Source: Metaruminococcus_A sp050943475
GTDB taxonomy: Bacteria > Bacillota > Clostridia > Oscillospirales > Ruminococcaceae
NCBI GenBank assembly: GCA_050943475.1
Contig: JBMNPF010000002.1
Coordinates: 124,001 to 188,000, forward strand
DNA length: 64,000 bases
Reading direction: 5' to 3'
Under the pieces are notes generated by a model. It was not told the origin of the DNA. It saw only the letters and a list, made by a program, of their open reading frames with translations, and did no database searches. This document shows positions 49,673-58,722 of this stretch, piece by piece. A program made the translations under genes and the position numbers. Numbering within the stretch: position 1 is the stretch's first letter; the number at the start of each line of letters is the position of its first letter.

Positions 49673-52144
49673 ATGTATGTTTTCAATGGCTTTACAGAAA
49701 AAGCAAACAAGGCTTTGAATGCGGCAATTGCAGTTGCCTCGGAACTTGGCCATACCTATATTGGCAGCGAGCATATCCTCTATGGCTTGTGCAGTGATGA
49801 AAATGGCGTTGCAGCAACGGTTTTGGGCAAGCACAATGTCAGCAAGGATGCAGTTTATCATAAGCTGGAGACTGCAATAGGCAAAGGGATTCCAACCCGT
49901 TTAAGCCCTGGGGATTTTACGCCGCGCAGCAAACGCATTTTGGAAATGGCTATTTATGAGGCACGCAACCTCAACCACAGCTATGTGGGTACCGAGCATA
50001 TTTTAATGGCAATTCTGCGGGAATCCGACAGCTACGGCGTTGCGTTTTTACAGGAATTTGGTGTCAATGTGCGCGATCTTTACAGCGAGTGTGTCAGTGA
50101 AGTCGGCGATACCAAAGGCGGCGTAGCCGATTCTCCTTACGGTTCCTCGCGGGCAAGCTCCGCGTCCGGCGGCGGGGATACGCCGCAGCTCAATAAATTT
50201 GGACGAGACCTAACCCAACTTGCAAAGGACAACCAGATTGATCCGGTTGTAGGGCGTCAGGAAGAAATTAATCGTGTCATTCAAATTCTTTCCCGCCGTA
50301 CCAAAAACAACCCTTGCTTAATCGGTGAGCCGGGCGTCGGTAAAACCGCAATCGCGGAAGGTCTGGCGCAGAAAATTGTCAATGGGGAAGTTCCGGAGAC
50401 CCTAAAGGATAAACGAGTTTTTTCACTTGATATTACCTCCATGCTGGCCGGCGCAAAATACCGTGGTGATTTTGAGGAACGCATCAAAGGCGCATTGGAC
50501 GAAGTGACAAAGGCGGGTAACATCATCCTGTTTATTGACGAGCTGCACACCATTATCGGTGCGGGCGCCGCGGAAGGCGCTGTAGACGCTGCGAACATTC
50601 TGAAACCACAGCTTGCGCGCGGCGAGCTCCAGCTCATCGGTGCGACCACCATTGACGAATACCGCAAGTATATCGAAAAGGATTCCGCGCTGGAACGCCG
50701 TTTCCAGCCAGTAATGGTAAATGAGCCTTCTGAAGAGGATGCGGAAACCATTCTGTTTGGTTTGCGCGATAAATATGAGGCGCATCACAAGATTAAAATT
50801 ACCGACGATGCCGTTAAAGCGGCGGTCAAACTCTCCGCGCGGTATATCAATGACCGTTATCTGCCGGATAAAGCCATCGACCTGATTGATGAGGCAGCCT
50901 CTAAAGTAAGACTGCAAGCCTTTACCGCTCCGCCGGATTTGCAGCAGCTCGAAAATGAGCTTAAGCATCTCAACGAGGAAAAGGCGGCAGCCATCAATTC
51001 GCAGGATTTTGAATCGGCAGCCAAAATCCGCGATAAGGAAAAAGAAATCAACGAACAGCTTGAAAAAGAGAAGCAGAACTGGCAGAGCCAGCACAAACAG
51101 AGCAATGGTTCGGTCACCGCTGAAGATATTGCGGATATTGTATCCAGCTGGACAGGGGTTCCAGTCAAACAGCTCAATGAGCAGGAGGGCGAACGTCTCT
51201 TAAACATGGAGAAGGTGCTGCACGAAAGGGTAGTGGGGCAGGAGGAAGCGGTCTCCGCTGTATCCAAAGCCATCCGCCGTGGCAGAATCGGACTGAAAGA
51301 CCCCAAACGTCCGATTGGCTCTTTCCTGTTCCTCGGGCCGACCGGCGTCGGCAAAACTGAACTTTGCAAAGCGCTTGCAGAAGCACTGTTTGGTGACGAA
51401 AACGCCATGATCCGGCTCGATATGTCGGAATATATGGAGAAGCATTCGGTCTCCAGAATGGTTGGATCGCCTCCGGGGTACGTTGGCTATGACGATGGCG
51501 GCCAGCTGACCGAAAAGATCCGCCGGAAACCGTACTCGGTCATCCTGTTTGATGAAGTTGAAAAAGCACATCCGGATGTTTTTAATATGCTGCTTCAGAT
51601 TTTGGAAGACGGCATTTTAACGGACAGCCAGGGCCGCAAGGTTAGCTTTAAGAACAGCGTCATCATTATGACCTCAAATATTGGTGCGCGGATGATCAGT
51701 GAGCGCAAAAATCTTGGCTTTGTCTCCGCTGAAGATGCTGTCAAGGATGACAAGGAGATTAAATCCGATGTAATGGGTGAGCTCAAACAACACTTTAAAC
51801 CGGAATTTTTAAACCGTATTGATGACATCATTGTCTTTCATAAACTGACCAACGATGATATCAAACAGATTGCGAAAAACATGCTGAACAGCCTGATCAA
51901 GCGTGTTGCAAACCTCAATTTGGATATTCGCTTTACAGATGCCTGTGTGGATCACATTGCGAAAGTCGGCTATGATCCTGTTTATGGTGCACGTCCGCTT
52001 CGCCGTGCGATTACTTCAAACATTGAGGATAAGCTTTCTGAGAAATTCTTAGAAGGCGCGTTTAAATCCGGTGATACGGTAGAAGTTGACTGTGTTGACG
52101 GCGAATTTACATTCCAAGTAATTCAGCCAAGTCTGTCTGAGTAA
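49673..52144 (+). CDS. clpC: ATP-dependent Clp protease ATP-binding subunit ClpC
   Basis: ClpC unfolds proteins for ClpP. The 823-residue AAA+ protein has an N-terminal pair of Clp repeats (FNGFTEKANKALNAAI and TPRSKRILEMAIYEA), first ATPase GEPGVGKTAI near 210, a UVR/middle domain near 420 to 470 (NSQDFESAAKIRDKE), second ATPase GPTGVGKTELCKALAE near 560, and a C-terminal domain. ATG 49673 has AAAGGA upstream; a longer frame to 49652 is less likely. It closes the ctsR operon. Confidence 0.96.
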   Translation: MYVFNGFTEKANKALNAAIAVASELGHTYIGSEHILYGLCSDENGVAATVLGKHNVSKDAVYHKLETAIGKGIPTRLSPGDFTPRSKRILEMAIYEARNLNHSYVGTEHILMAILRESDSYGVAFLQEFGVNVRDLYSECVSEVGDTKGGVADSPYGSSRASSASGGGDTPQLNKFGRDLTQLAKDNQIDPVVGRQEEINRVIQILSRRTKNNPCLIGEPGVGKTAIAEGLAQKIVNGEVPETLKDKRVFSLDITSMLAGAKYRGDFEERIKGALDEVTKAGNIILFIDELHTIIGAGAAEGAVDAANILKPQLARGELQLIGATTIDEYRKYIEKDSALERRFQPVMVNEPSEEDAETILFGLRDKYEAHHKIKITDDAVKAAVKLSARYINDRYLPDKAIDLIDEAASKVRLQAFTAPPDLQQLENELKHLNEEKAAAINSQDFESAAKIRDKEKEINEQLEKEKQNWQSQHKQSNGSVTAEDIADIVSSWTGVPVKQLNEQEGERLLNMEKVLHERVVGQEEAVSAVSKAIRRGRIGLKDPKRPIGSFLFLGPTGVGKTELCKALAEALFGDENAMIRLDMSEYMEKHSVSRMVGSPPGYVGYDDGGQLTEKIRRKPYSVILFDEVEKAHPDVFNMLLQILEDGILTDSQGRKVSFKNSVIIMTSNIGARMISERKNLGFVSAEDAVKDDKEIKSDVMGELKQHFKPEFLNRIDDIIVFHKLTNDDIKQIAKNMLNSLIKRVANLNLDIRFTDACVDHIAKVGYDPVYGARPLRRAITSNIEDKLSEKFLEGAFKSGDTVEVDCVDGEFTFQVIQPSLSE

Positions 52145-52176
52145 ACAATCTAATCGAATCAAGCTTCTAAAACGGA

Positions 52177-52214
52177 AAAATTCCCTGGGCGGTATTTACT
52201 GCCCAGGGAATTTT
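52177..52214 (+). terminator. terminator of the ctsR-clpC operon
   Basis: A 14-bp perfect stem, arms 52177-52190 and 52201-52214 (AAAATTCCCTGGGC and complement), with A/T runs on both sides, so it may act both ways. Confidence 0.85.
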
Positions 52215-52285
52215 GTGTTTATAGAATCAATAAGCTAAGTTTTCAATGAAACTTCTTTTATGAGAAAAAGTATAGAAAAAACCGT

Positions 52286-53290
52286 TTACTGGTTTGTTAT
52301 TTCTTTCTTTTTCTGCTTGACACCTGCAAGCGGATTGCTTTCTGCGGCATGTTCCATTTGCTTGCTGGAAACGTGGGTGTAAATTTCGGTTGTCCCGAGA
52401 TTTGTATGGCCGAGAATATCCTTTAAGACACGAATATCAATTTCGCCGTACTGGTACATTAGCGTGGCGGCGGTATGGCGGAGCTTATGAGCCGAATAGC
52501 CCATTTCACCAAGCCCGGATTTATTAAGAAAGGTTTCAACAATCTGCTGAACACGTCTCCGGCTGATTCTCCGGCCGTCTTTGGATAAAAAAAGCGCTTT
52601 GGAGTCCTGAACAGGATGATTCCCGCGAACCTTTAAATAATCCTGAATGGCTTTCATACAGGCACTGTTGATATAAATAACACGCTCCTTATTTCCTTTG
52701 CCCAAAAGGCGCAGCGTATTCTCACGAATATCCGACAAATCGAGGCCAACCAGTTCGGCCAGCCGCATTCCGCAGTTAAGAAAAAGGGTCAGGATGCAGT
52801 AATCACGTTCTTGAAAAGCACCATCAACACTGTTGAGCAGTTCAAGACTTTGTTCCAACGTCAGGTATTTGGGCAAGGATTTCTTCATAGAAGGAATTTC
52901 CAAATTCAAGGTAGGGTTTTCCTCCAATAATTTCATATTATTGGTCAAATATTTGAAAAAACCACGAAGGGCGGAAACTTTGCGTGCACGAGCTGTTGCA
53001 CTGTTATGCCGCTGTTTGGTCATGTAATAAAGAAATTCATAAATGTCATTTAAAGCAATTGATTTGATAAAATCAAGATCAATGGACGCGATGGAAATCT
53101 GGTGAAAACGTTCATCATCGGTCAAAACTTTTTGATCACCAGCGCGATAAGCGAGCATAAACCGAAAGAAGGATCGTAGATCTGTATAATATTCGGAAAC
53201 GGTTTTAGCAGAACGTCCTTTAATGGTTTCCATATAGATAAGATAGTCTCGCAGCAACGGGAATGTTTCTTGCTGTGCTATAATTGACAT
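52286..53290 (-). CDS. XerC/XerD-type tyrosine recombinase
   Basis: A 334-residue site-specific recombinase with a SAM-like N-terminal domain (residues 10 to 115) and a catalytic domain from about 140. Catalytic residues are R176 in NCGMRLAELV, K201 region in GKGNKERVIY, H268 and R271 in AHKLRHTA, H295 in LGHTNLG, and nucleophile Y304 in TEIYTHV. The single Xer in many Firmicutes resolves chromosome dimers; a role in mobile elements cannot be excluded because a mobile-element remnant lies next to it. GGAGG precedes the ATG. Confidence 0.9.
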   Translation of the reverse strand: MSIIAQQETFPLLRDYLIYMETIKGRSAKTVSEYYTDLRSFFRFMLAYRAGDQKVLTDDERFHQISIASIDLDFIKSIALNDIYEFLYYMTKQRHNSATARARKVSALRGFFKYLTNNMKLLEENPTLNLEIPSMKKSLPKYLTLEQSLELLNSVDGAFQERDYCILTLFLNCGMRLAELVGLDLSDIRENTLRLLGKGNKERVIYINSACMKAIQDYLKVRGNHPVQDSKALFLSKDGRRISRRRVQQIVETFLNKSGLGEMGYSAHKLRHTAATLMYQYGEIDIRVLKDILGHTNLGTTEIYTHVSSKQMEHAAESNPLAGVKQKKKEITNQ

Positions 53291-53311
53291 AAGATTATTT
53301 TGCCTCCTCTT

Positions 53312-53341
53312 AGTTGCACAAAATTTTTATTTTGTGCAACT
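53312..53341. repeat. 12-bp perfect inverted repeat before the xer gene
   Basis: AGTTGCACAAAA (53312-53323) and its complement TTTTGTGCAACT (53330-53341) with loop TTTTTA. It lies 22 bases upstream of the recombinase start on the minus strand and could be an operator, an attenuator or a recombination site. The DNA from 53342 to 53437 shows no gene; it holds a short GC-rich hairpin GGGGGG/CCCCCC (53416-53431). Confidence 0.6.
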
Positions 53342-53437
53342 ACATTGCACTGTGCAGGCTTCGCCACAGCGGCTGCGCCCGTCCAGCTCCTATGATAAGC
53401 GGATGGTTGTTCTTATGGGGGGCACGCCCCCCAACAG

Positions 53438-53683
53438 CTAACCCCCCAAACGCGGCAGAAAGGTACGGCGGTAATAGTCAAATTCTTCCTCATCCAAAAT
53501 CCCAAGGCTGTAATACGCCTGCGCTTTGCCAAAAGCAACCGCGCATTGCACAAGCTCGTTTTCACTGCCTTTTTCAACCCTCGCAACAGCTTCAACGGCG
53601 CGTTCCATGCTGTTTTTAGCTCTCGTTACCATCCAAAAACGGTTCAAAGGCTCGTTAAGGTCGTTTACCCATTTCCCCGTCAC
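53438..53683 (-). CDS. small protein of unknown function beside an integrase fragment
   Basis: An 81-residue protein that I do not recognise. It is mostly helical and charged, with RAKNSMERAVEAVARVEKGS and the C-terminal EEEFDYYRRTFLPRLGG. Its start overlaps the end of the integrase fragment in an ATGA junction, which indicates a shared transcript and probably shared mobile-element origin. Confidence 0.6.
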   Translation of the reverse strand: MTGKWVNDLNEPLNRFWMVTRAKNSMERAVEAVARVEKGSENELVQCAVAFGKAQAYYSLGILDEEEFDYYRRTFLPRLGG

Positions 53684-53925
53684 TTATTATACCTCCGTTT
53701 CATCAGCTCGTCTGCCATGGCGTAAATCATCGTAACGGCTTCATCGCTGTGGTTCAACAGTTTTTGCACGCGCTTCAAATCGTTGTGCTTGTGAAACTCA
53801 TCCACCGCAAAAATTTTGCGCATTGAGTGCGGGCTCAGGTTCACCTTTAGCCGCATCCATTTGCGCACTTTGTTCAGGTCTTTCCAAACCGCTTGCCAGG
53901 TACGGTCTTTTCTACTTTTCATCAT
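53680..53925 (-). CDS. C-terminal fragment of a phage-type tyrosine integrase
   Basis: An 81-residue reading frame that covers only the C-terminal catalytic part of a tyrosine recombinase: H33 and R36 in SPHSMRKIF, H59 in LLNHSDEAV and the tyrosine Y68 in TMIYAM. The first catalytic arginine and the whole N-terminal domain are missing, and a stop codon lies directly upstream of ATG 53925. It is thus a likely remnant of an integrated element, or a small protein kept for another reason. It runs in the same direction as the xer gene. Confidence 0.7.
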   Translation of the reverse strand: MMKSRKDRTWQAVWKDLNKVRKWMRLKVNLSPHSMRKIFAVDEFHKHNDLKRVQKLLNHSDEAVTMIYAMADELMKRRYNK

Positions 53926-53992
53926 ACCTTAAAATGAAAGTTAACGCAAGCGCTCGTTTAAAGCGGAACCGTGAAATTTATACGCACAAGTC

Positions 53993-54021
53993 TTGTATTG
54001 TGTTCGAAAAACGAGTATGAT
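53993..54021 (+). promoter_or_regulatory. promoter of the second aldo/keto reductase gene
   Basis: TTGTAT (53993-53998), a 17-base spacer and TATGAT (54016-54021). A fair match 58 bases before the ATG; it lies at the edge of the integrase remnant. Confidence 0.5.
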
Positions 54022-54078
54022 GTAAATAGGTATTTATACCCATATAAAATTGCTGATGCAGAAAGGATTACATAACAA

Positions 54079-55002
54079 ATGGAAAAACGCATTTTAGGAA
54101 AAACAGGACTATCCGTCACCAGCGGCAGTTTGGGTACAATGGATGTACGCTATCTCGATGAAGCAAATGTTGCTCGTCTTTTTAATGCGGCGTTGGACCG
54201 CGGAGTCAATTATATTGACACGTCTCCGGAATATCCTATGGCAGAATATTACATTGGAAAAACGATTGCACACCGCCGCGACGAGTATGTTCTGGCAACT
54301 AAATGTGGCGATAACATGACCGGTGTTGGTGCCACCTACATATTTGACCGGAAAACGATTATCAGTAATCTGGAGGAAAGCTTACGGCTGATGAAAACCG
54401 ACCATGTCGATATTTTACAGCTTCACGGTGTTACTCCGGAATTGTTGGAAGGCGGATGCTATGGCGAAGCAATGGAGGCTATGCGCGAACTAAAGGCTTC
54501 TGGAAAAGCGCTTCATTTAGGTCTTACTGTTCGAAATGGTAATAATCAACAGTATGGTTATCCCGCTGTTTTCGGCTATAATTCACTTCCCCGTTTTGCT
54601 CAATGGGATGACATTGAAATGGCGCAAATTGTTTATGGCGGCTTAACCCGCATGAGCGAAAACGTAATTCAAAAGGTGCACGATGAATACAACACCGGCA
54701 TTGTCGTACGTGGTGTGGTAAAACAGTATGATTCTCTTTATCCAGCACGGTATGAAGCATCTCGAATCAGCGAGTTGTTTGAAGAAGGCGAAACAAGAAA
54801 CGACTTTTTGATTCGCTATGCCCTCTCCCACCCTGCAATTTCTTCTTTGGTGATCGGAACAAAAAATATTGAACACCTGATTGAGGATCTGGATGCGGTT
54901 GAAAAAGGGCCGTTGTGTCAAGAAGTTTATGAAGAAGCAAAACGCCGTCTTAATTTTGCAGGTGTGATTGCAGGTCCAACCGATATGAAATTGGACTGGT
55001 AA
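54079..55002 (+). CDS. aldo/keto reductase
   Basis: A 307-residue barrel enzyme without the ferredoxin part of its relative at 45994. D47 and Y52 lie in YIDTSPEYPMAEYYIG, the catalytic Lys in LATKCGDN and His in ILQLHGVTPE. An N-terminal KRILGKTGLSVTSGSLGT is typical. AGAAAGGAT precedes the ATG. Substrate unknown. It is probably the first gene of a short unit with the small membrane protein downstream. Confidence 0.9.
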   Translation: MEKRILGKTGLSVTSGSLGTMDVRYLDEANVARLFNAALDRGVNYIDTSPEYPMAEYYIGKTIAHRRDEYVLATKCGDNMTGVGATYIFDRKTIISNLEESLRLMKTDHVDILQLHGVTPELLEGGCYGEAMEAMRELKASGKALHLGLTVRNGNNQQYGYPAVFGYNSLPRFAQWDDIEMAQIVYGGLTRMSENVIQKVHDEYNTGIVVRGVVKQYDSLYPARYEASRISELFEEGETRNDFLIRYALSHPAISSLVIGTKNIEHLIEDLDAVEKGPLCQEVYEEAKRRLNFAGVIAGPTDMKLDW

Positions 55003-55083
55003 CAGAAGTTTAATTCAAATTGCAGTTTTTTAGCAGCTCTCTATTTAACCTACAATATTTTTAACCGAGATATTGAGGTACTT

Positions 55084-55476
55084 ATGATGTTGAAGTCAAA
55101 AAACAAAGTGCTCTTGATTGTATTACTTTTTCCAGTCGTATTGCTGATATATAATATCGTTTGGCACATAAGGGTTCAACCTTCATATCCAGTTGACTGG
55201 GTATTGAATTTTATATTTGCTTTGCTTTTTATTGTGTGGGATTATTTTTTAAGCGACAAAGAACATTTGAGCTTTAATGTTGCCGGTTTTTGCGGTTATG
55301 GTTTGCTCAGTGGCATTGCCTTTTATTTCTACTTTTCCTCTCCCCATCCACAAAGGCCTTGGTTTTTATTGGGAAGCGGCCTTTTTTTACTGGGATTTCT
55401 GCCTTTTATGTATCAAGTATTATTTCGATTATACAAAAAGAAAAGGAAAATTAAAAAACAGAAAGACGCCTGCTAG
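55084..55476 (+). CDS. small membrane protein of unknown function
   Basis: A 130-residue protein with four predicted transmembrane helices, beginning with VLLIVLLFPVVLLIYNIVW and ending with a very basic tail, LYKKKRKIKKQKDAC. No family recognised. The start can be either of two adjacent ATGs (55084 or 55087) with GAGG upstream. The last codons lie within a perfect palindrome that acts as a terminator. Confidence 0.7.
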   Translation: MMLKSKNKVLLIVLLFPVVLLIYNIVWHIRVQPSYPVDWVLNFIFALLFIVWDYFLSDKEHLSFNVAGFCGYGLLSGIAFYFYFSSPHPQRPWFLLGSGLFLLGFLPFMYQVLFRLYKKKRKIKKQKDAC

Positions 55477-55496
55477 CAGGCGTCTTTCTGTTTTTT
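55453..55496. terminator. 44-bp perfect palindrome, bidirectional terminator
   Basis: Arms 55453-55474 and 55475-55496 are perfectly complementary with no spacer; core GACGCCTGCT, ends in A6 and T6. It overlaps the last 8 codons of the small membrane protein gene and ends 2 bases from the gatB stop, so it serves both convergent genes. Confidence 0.85.
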
Positions 55497-55497
55497 A

Positions 55498-56931
55498 TTA
55501 CTGCTCCAGATATTTGGTAATCAATTCCTTGATAATGCCTGGGTTACCTTTTCCTTTGGTTGCCTTCATACACTGGCCCACCAAAAAACCAAACGCGTTG
55601 GTTTTGCCGTTTTTATAATCTTGAATGGATTTTTCATTGGCGGCAAGCACTTCCTGAACCGTGTTTTCCAAAGCAGAACTGTCGGAAATTTGCGCAAGCC
55701 CCTTCTCGGCAATAATACCCGTAACCGGTTTGTCCTCGGCGATAATAACATCAAGCACTGTTTTACCGGCCGTATTGGAAATAACGCCTTTTTCGATGCT
55801 TTCAATCAAATCTGCAAGGTTTTGTGCAGTTAAGGCGGTATCCTCTATTTGCTTGCCGGTTTCGTTTAGGAATTTGGAAATGTCTCCTAAAATCCAGTTG
55901 GCAATATTTTTGGGCTGGCATTTTTGCAATGCGGTGGTTGCTTCAAAGAGATTTGACTTGGAAACACTGTCTACCAGCAAGGCAGCGTCCATTTTTGGGA
56001 GTCCCAGTTCTTTTACATAGCGGCGGAATTTAACATTTGGAAGTTCAGGAATTTCTTCTTTGAGCTTGTCGACATATTCCTGCTCCAGCACAATGGTCAG
56101 CAGGTCCGGTTCCGGAAAATAACGGTAGTCGTGGGCGTCTTCTTTGCTTCTCAGTACAAAGTTCATCCCCTTGACATCGTCCCAGCGGCGGGTTTCCTGC
56201 ACAACTTCCCCGCCCTGCTCCAACACTTCCATTTGCCGTTTGGCCTCATAGTCGATGGCACGAACAGCAGCGCTGAATGAGTTGACATTTTTCATCTCAC
56301 AGCGGGTGCCGAATACATTCGAGCCTTTTGGCTTGACCGAAACGTTGACGTCACAGCGAATGGATCCCTCCTGCATTTTACAGTCGGAAATATCTAAGTA
56401 TTGCAGAATTTGACGGATGGTGTCAAGATAGGCTTTCGCTTCCTCAGAACTGCGAATATCCGGCTCGGATACAATTTCAATAAGCGGAACACCGCAGCGG
56501 TTAAAGTCAACCAAGGAACCGTCAAAGCTCTCATCGTGAATGAGCTTTCCTGCATCTTCCTCAATATGGATGCGGGTCACGCCAATACGCTTCTCCTCAT
56601 CCCCTACCATGATATCAACATAGCCGTTTTCACACAGCGGAACATCGAACTGAGAAATCTGGTAAGCTTTCGGCAGGTCGGGATAAAAATAATTCTTGCG
56701 GTCCTGCTTGCAGATACGATGGATATCACAATGCAAAGCGTGGCCCATTTTCACTGCGTATTCTACAACCTTTTGGTTTAAGGTCGGCAGCGTCCCCGGC
56801 ATGCCGGAGCAGATTGGACAACACTGGCTGTTGACTTCCAGGCCAAATTTATTTTTACAGCTGCAAAAAATCTTGGATTCGGTGGAAAGCTCCGCATGAA
56901 CCTCCAACCCGACAACAATATCATATTCCAT
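55498..56931 (-). CDS. gatB: Asp-tRNA(Asn)/Glu-tRNA(Gln) amidotransferase subunit B
   Basis: GatB activates Glu-tRNA(Gln) for amidation by GatA. The 477-residue protein shows YDIVVGLEVHAELST, zinc cysteines in IFCSCKNKFG and QCCPICSGMPG, RIHIEEDAGKLIHD and the C-terminal helical YqeY-like domain. ATG 56931 was chosen with AAGGGG upstream over GTG 56940. It is the last gene of the gatC-gatA-gatB set. Confidence 0.97.
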   Translation of the reverse strand: MEYDIVVGLEVHAELSTESKIFCSCKNKFGLEVNSQCCPICSGMPGTLPTLNQKVVEYAVKMGHALHCDIHRICKQDRKNYFYPDLPKAYQISQFDVPLCENGYVDIMVGDEEKRIGVTRIHIEEDAGKLIHDESFDGSLVDFNRCGVPLIEIVSEPDIRSSEEAKAYLDTIRQILQYLDISDCKMQEGSIRCDVNVSVKPKGSNVFGTRCEMKNVNSFSAAVRAIDYEAKRQMEVLEQGGEVVQETRRWDDVKGMNFVLRSKEDAHDYRYFPEPDLLTIVLEQEYVDKLKEEIPELPNVKFRRYVKELGLPKMDAALLVDSVSKSNLFEATTALQKCQPKNIANWILGDISKFLNETGKQIEDTALTAQNLADLIESIEKGVISNTAGKTVLDVIIAEDKPVTGIIAEKGLAQISDSSALENTVQEVLAANEKSIQDYKNGKTNAFGFLVGQCMKATKGKGNPGIIKELITKYLEQ

Positions 56932-56943
56932 AGCGCACACCCC

Positions 56944-58404
56944 TTATCGCAACGGCATTTCGTAAGAAAAGCCGCTTTCTGTTTCATAGAGTTCGGAGAG
57001 GTTAAACAAGGTCTGCTCCGAAAATTTCGGGCCAATGAGCTGCATACCGACGGGCAGGCCCTTGTCATCCTTGCCGCATGGCACACTGATTGCCGGCAAG
57101 CCTGCAATATTAACGGTGACCGTGCAGACATCGCTTAAATACATCTTTAAGGGATCGCCTATGTTTTCACCAATTTTGAAAGCTGTGGTGGGTGTGGTCG
57201 GAGTCATGAGAACATCGCAGCTCTGGAAAGCCTGCTCAAATTCGGCGGCAATCTGTTTCTGCATCATCTTGGCCTTTTTATAATAAGCGTCGTAATAGCC
57301 GGAGCTCAGTACAAAGGTGCCCAGCATGATGCGGCGCTTCACTTCATCACCGAAGCCTTCGCTGCGGGTTTTTTCATACATATCAATTAAACCGTCATAT
57401 TCCGGGGTGCGGTAACCGTACTTGACGCCGTCAAACCGCGCCAGATTGGAAGACGCTTCTGCAGAAGCAATGATGTAATAAGCAGAGAGCGCATATCCTG
57501 TGCTCGGCAGAGAAATCTCCTTAAATTTGACGCCGGCTTTTTTGAACAACGCGATTGCTTCATCCAGCCTTGCGCGCACCTGTACATCTGCGCCGTCAAA
57601 ATATTCTTTCGGCAAGCCGACAGTCATTCCTTTTGCCTGATTCAGATCAATGCCGCCCAGAAAATCCGGATAATCGCGGTAAACCGAAGTCGCATCATAA
57701 TTGTCCTGCCCGCAGATGGCACTGTACAGCATAGCCACGTCTTTGGTGGAACGGCCGAACGGGCCGATTTGATCAAGGGACGAAGCAAACGCAACCAATC
57801 CAAAACGGGAAACGCTGCCATAGGTTGGTTTTAAGCCGAACACCCCACAGAGTGAAGCCGGCTGACGGATGGAACCGCCGGTGTCCGAACCGAGTGATAC
57901 AATGCATTCCCCTGCCGCGACAGCACTGGCGCTGCCACCGGAGGAACCGCCCGGTACACGATCAAGCCCATGCGGATTTTTGGTGGTTTTAAAATGGGAA
58001 TTTTCGGTGGAGGAACCCATTGCAAATTCGTCCATATTGAGTTTTCCGGTCATGACAATGTCATTTGCCGCAAGACGGCTCATGACAGTTGCATTATAAG
58101 GCGGCACAAAATTTTCCAGCATTTTGGACGCGCAGGTAGTGCGGATGTCTTTGGTGCAGATATTGTCTTTGATTCCGACCGGAATACCCGCAAGAGGCGG
58201 CAGCATTTCACCAGCTGCACGTTTGGCGTCCACAGCAGCTGCCTGTTTGAGCGCGTCCTCACGGTTTAAGGTCAGATAAGCGTCGGTTTTGTCCTCAACC
58301 TGATCAATGCGGTTGAAAACATCTTCGGTCAACTCCACACTGCTAATAGTTTTTTGCGCGAGCATTCCGGAGAGCTCAAACGCTGTTTTCTCATATAATG
58401 ACAT
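56944..58404 (-). CDS. gatA: Asp-tRNA(Asn)/Glu-tRNA(Gln) amidotransferase subunit A
   Basis: GatA is the amidase subunit that makes ammonia from glutamine. The 486-residue protein has the catalytic triad K79, S154 and S178 in GIPVGIKDN, PGGSSGGSAS and GSDTGGSIRQP. The organism probably lacks GlnRS, as usual in Firmicutes. It begins 11 bases after gatC. Confidence 0.97.
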   Translation of the reverse strand: MSLYEKTAFELSGMLAQKTISSVELTEDVFNRIDQVEDKTDAYLTLNREDALKQAAAVDAKRAAGEMLPPLAGIPVGIKDNICTKDIRTTCASKMLENFVPPYNATVMSRLAANDIVMTGKLNMDEFAMGSSTENSHFKTTKNPHGLDRVPGGSSGGSASAVAAGECIVSLGSDTGGSIRQPASLCGVFGLKPTYGSVSRFGLVAFASSLDQIGPFGRSTKDVAMLYSAICGQDNYDATSVYRDYPDFLGGIDLNQAKGMTVGLPKEYFDGADVQVRARLDEAIALFKKAGVKFKEISLPSTGYALSAYYIIASAEASSNLARFDGVKYGYRTPEYDGLIDMYEKTRSEGFGDEVKRRIMLGTFVLSSGYYDAYYKKAKMMQKQIAAEFEQAFQSCDVLMTPTTPTTAFKIGENIGDPLKMYLSDVCTVTVNIAGLPAISVPCGKDDKGLPVGMQLIGPKFSEQTLFNLSELYETESGFSYEMPLR

Positions 58405-58415
58405 GTCATTCTCCC

Positions 58416-58685
58416 CTATTCAACGACTTTTGGCACAACAACGCAGCCGGCCTGTACCTGAGGCGCATTTTTAAGAATATCATCCCGGCGGTACTCGTGG
58501 TTAACCACGTCTTCCCTGAGCTTCATGGGATGTTCCGGGTCAATCAGCACAACGTCGGTCGGCATATCCGGAAGCTTTTCCACCATCTGGATGATGGCCT
58601 GCATCTCTTTTTCAAATTTCTGTACATCGTTGTCGTCGACTTTCAGGCGAGATAGCTTTGCAATGTGTTTGATGTCAATTTCCAT
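58416..58685 (-). CDS. gatC: Asp-tRNA(Asn)/Glu-tRNA(Gln) amidotransferase subunit C
   Basis: GatC, 89 residues, the small stabilising subunit of the GatCAB complex. ISDIEHIAKLSRL-type helix IDIKHIAKLSRLKV at the N-terminus and LREDVVNHEYRRDDILKNAP near the C-terminus are typical. A Shine-Dalgarno sequence AGGAGG lies 8 bases upstream of the ATG. Confidence 0.95.
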   Translation of the reverse strand: MEIDIKHIAKLSRLKVDDNDVQKFEKEMQAIIQMVEKLPDMPTDVVLIDPEHPMKLREDVVNHEYRRDDILKNAPQVQAGCVVVPKVVE

Positions 58686-58722
58686 CGTTTAAACCTCCTG
58701 TCAGAATTATAATCAGAAACAG

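Noticed and set aside
53312..53341. Integron-like attC site
   Set aside because: The repeat is short, has no typical core boxes, and no integron integrase or cassettes lie nearby.
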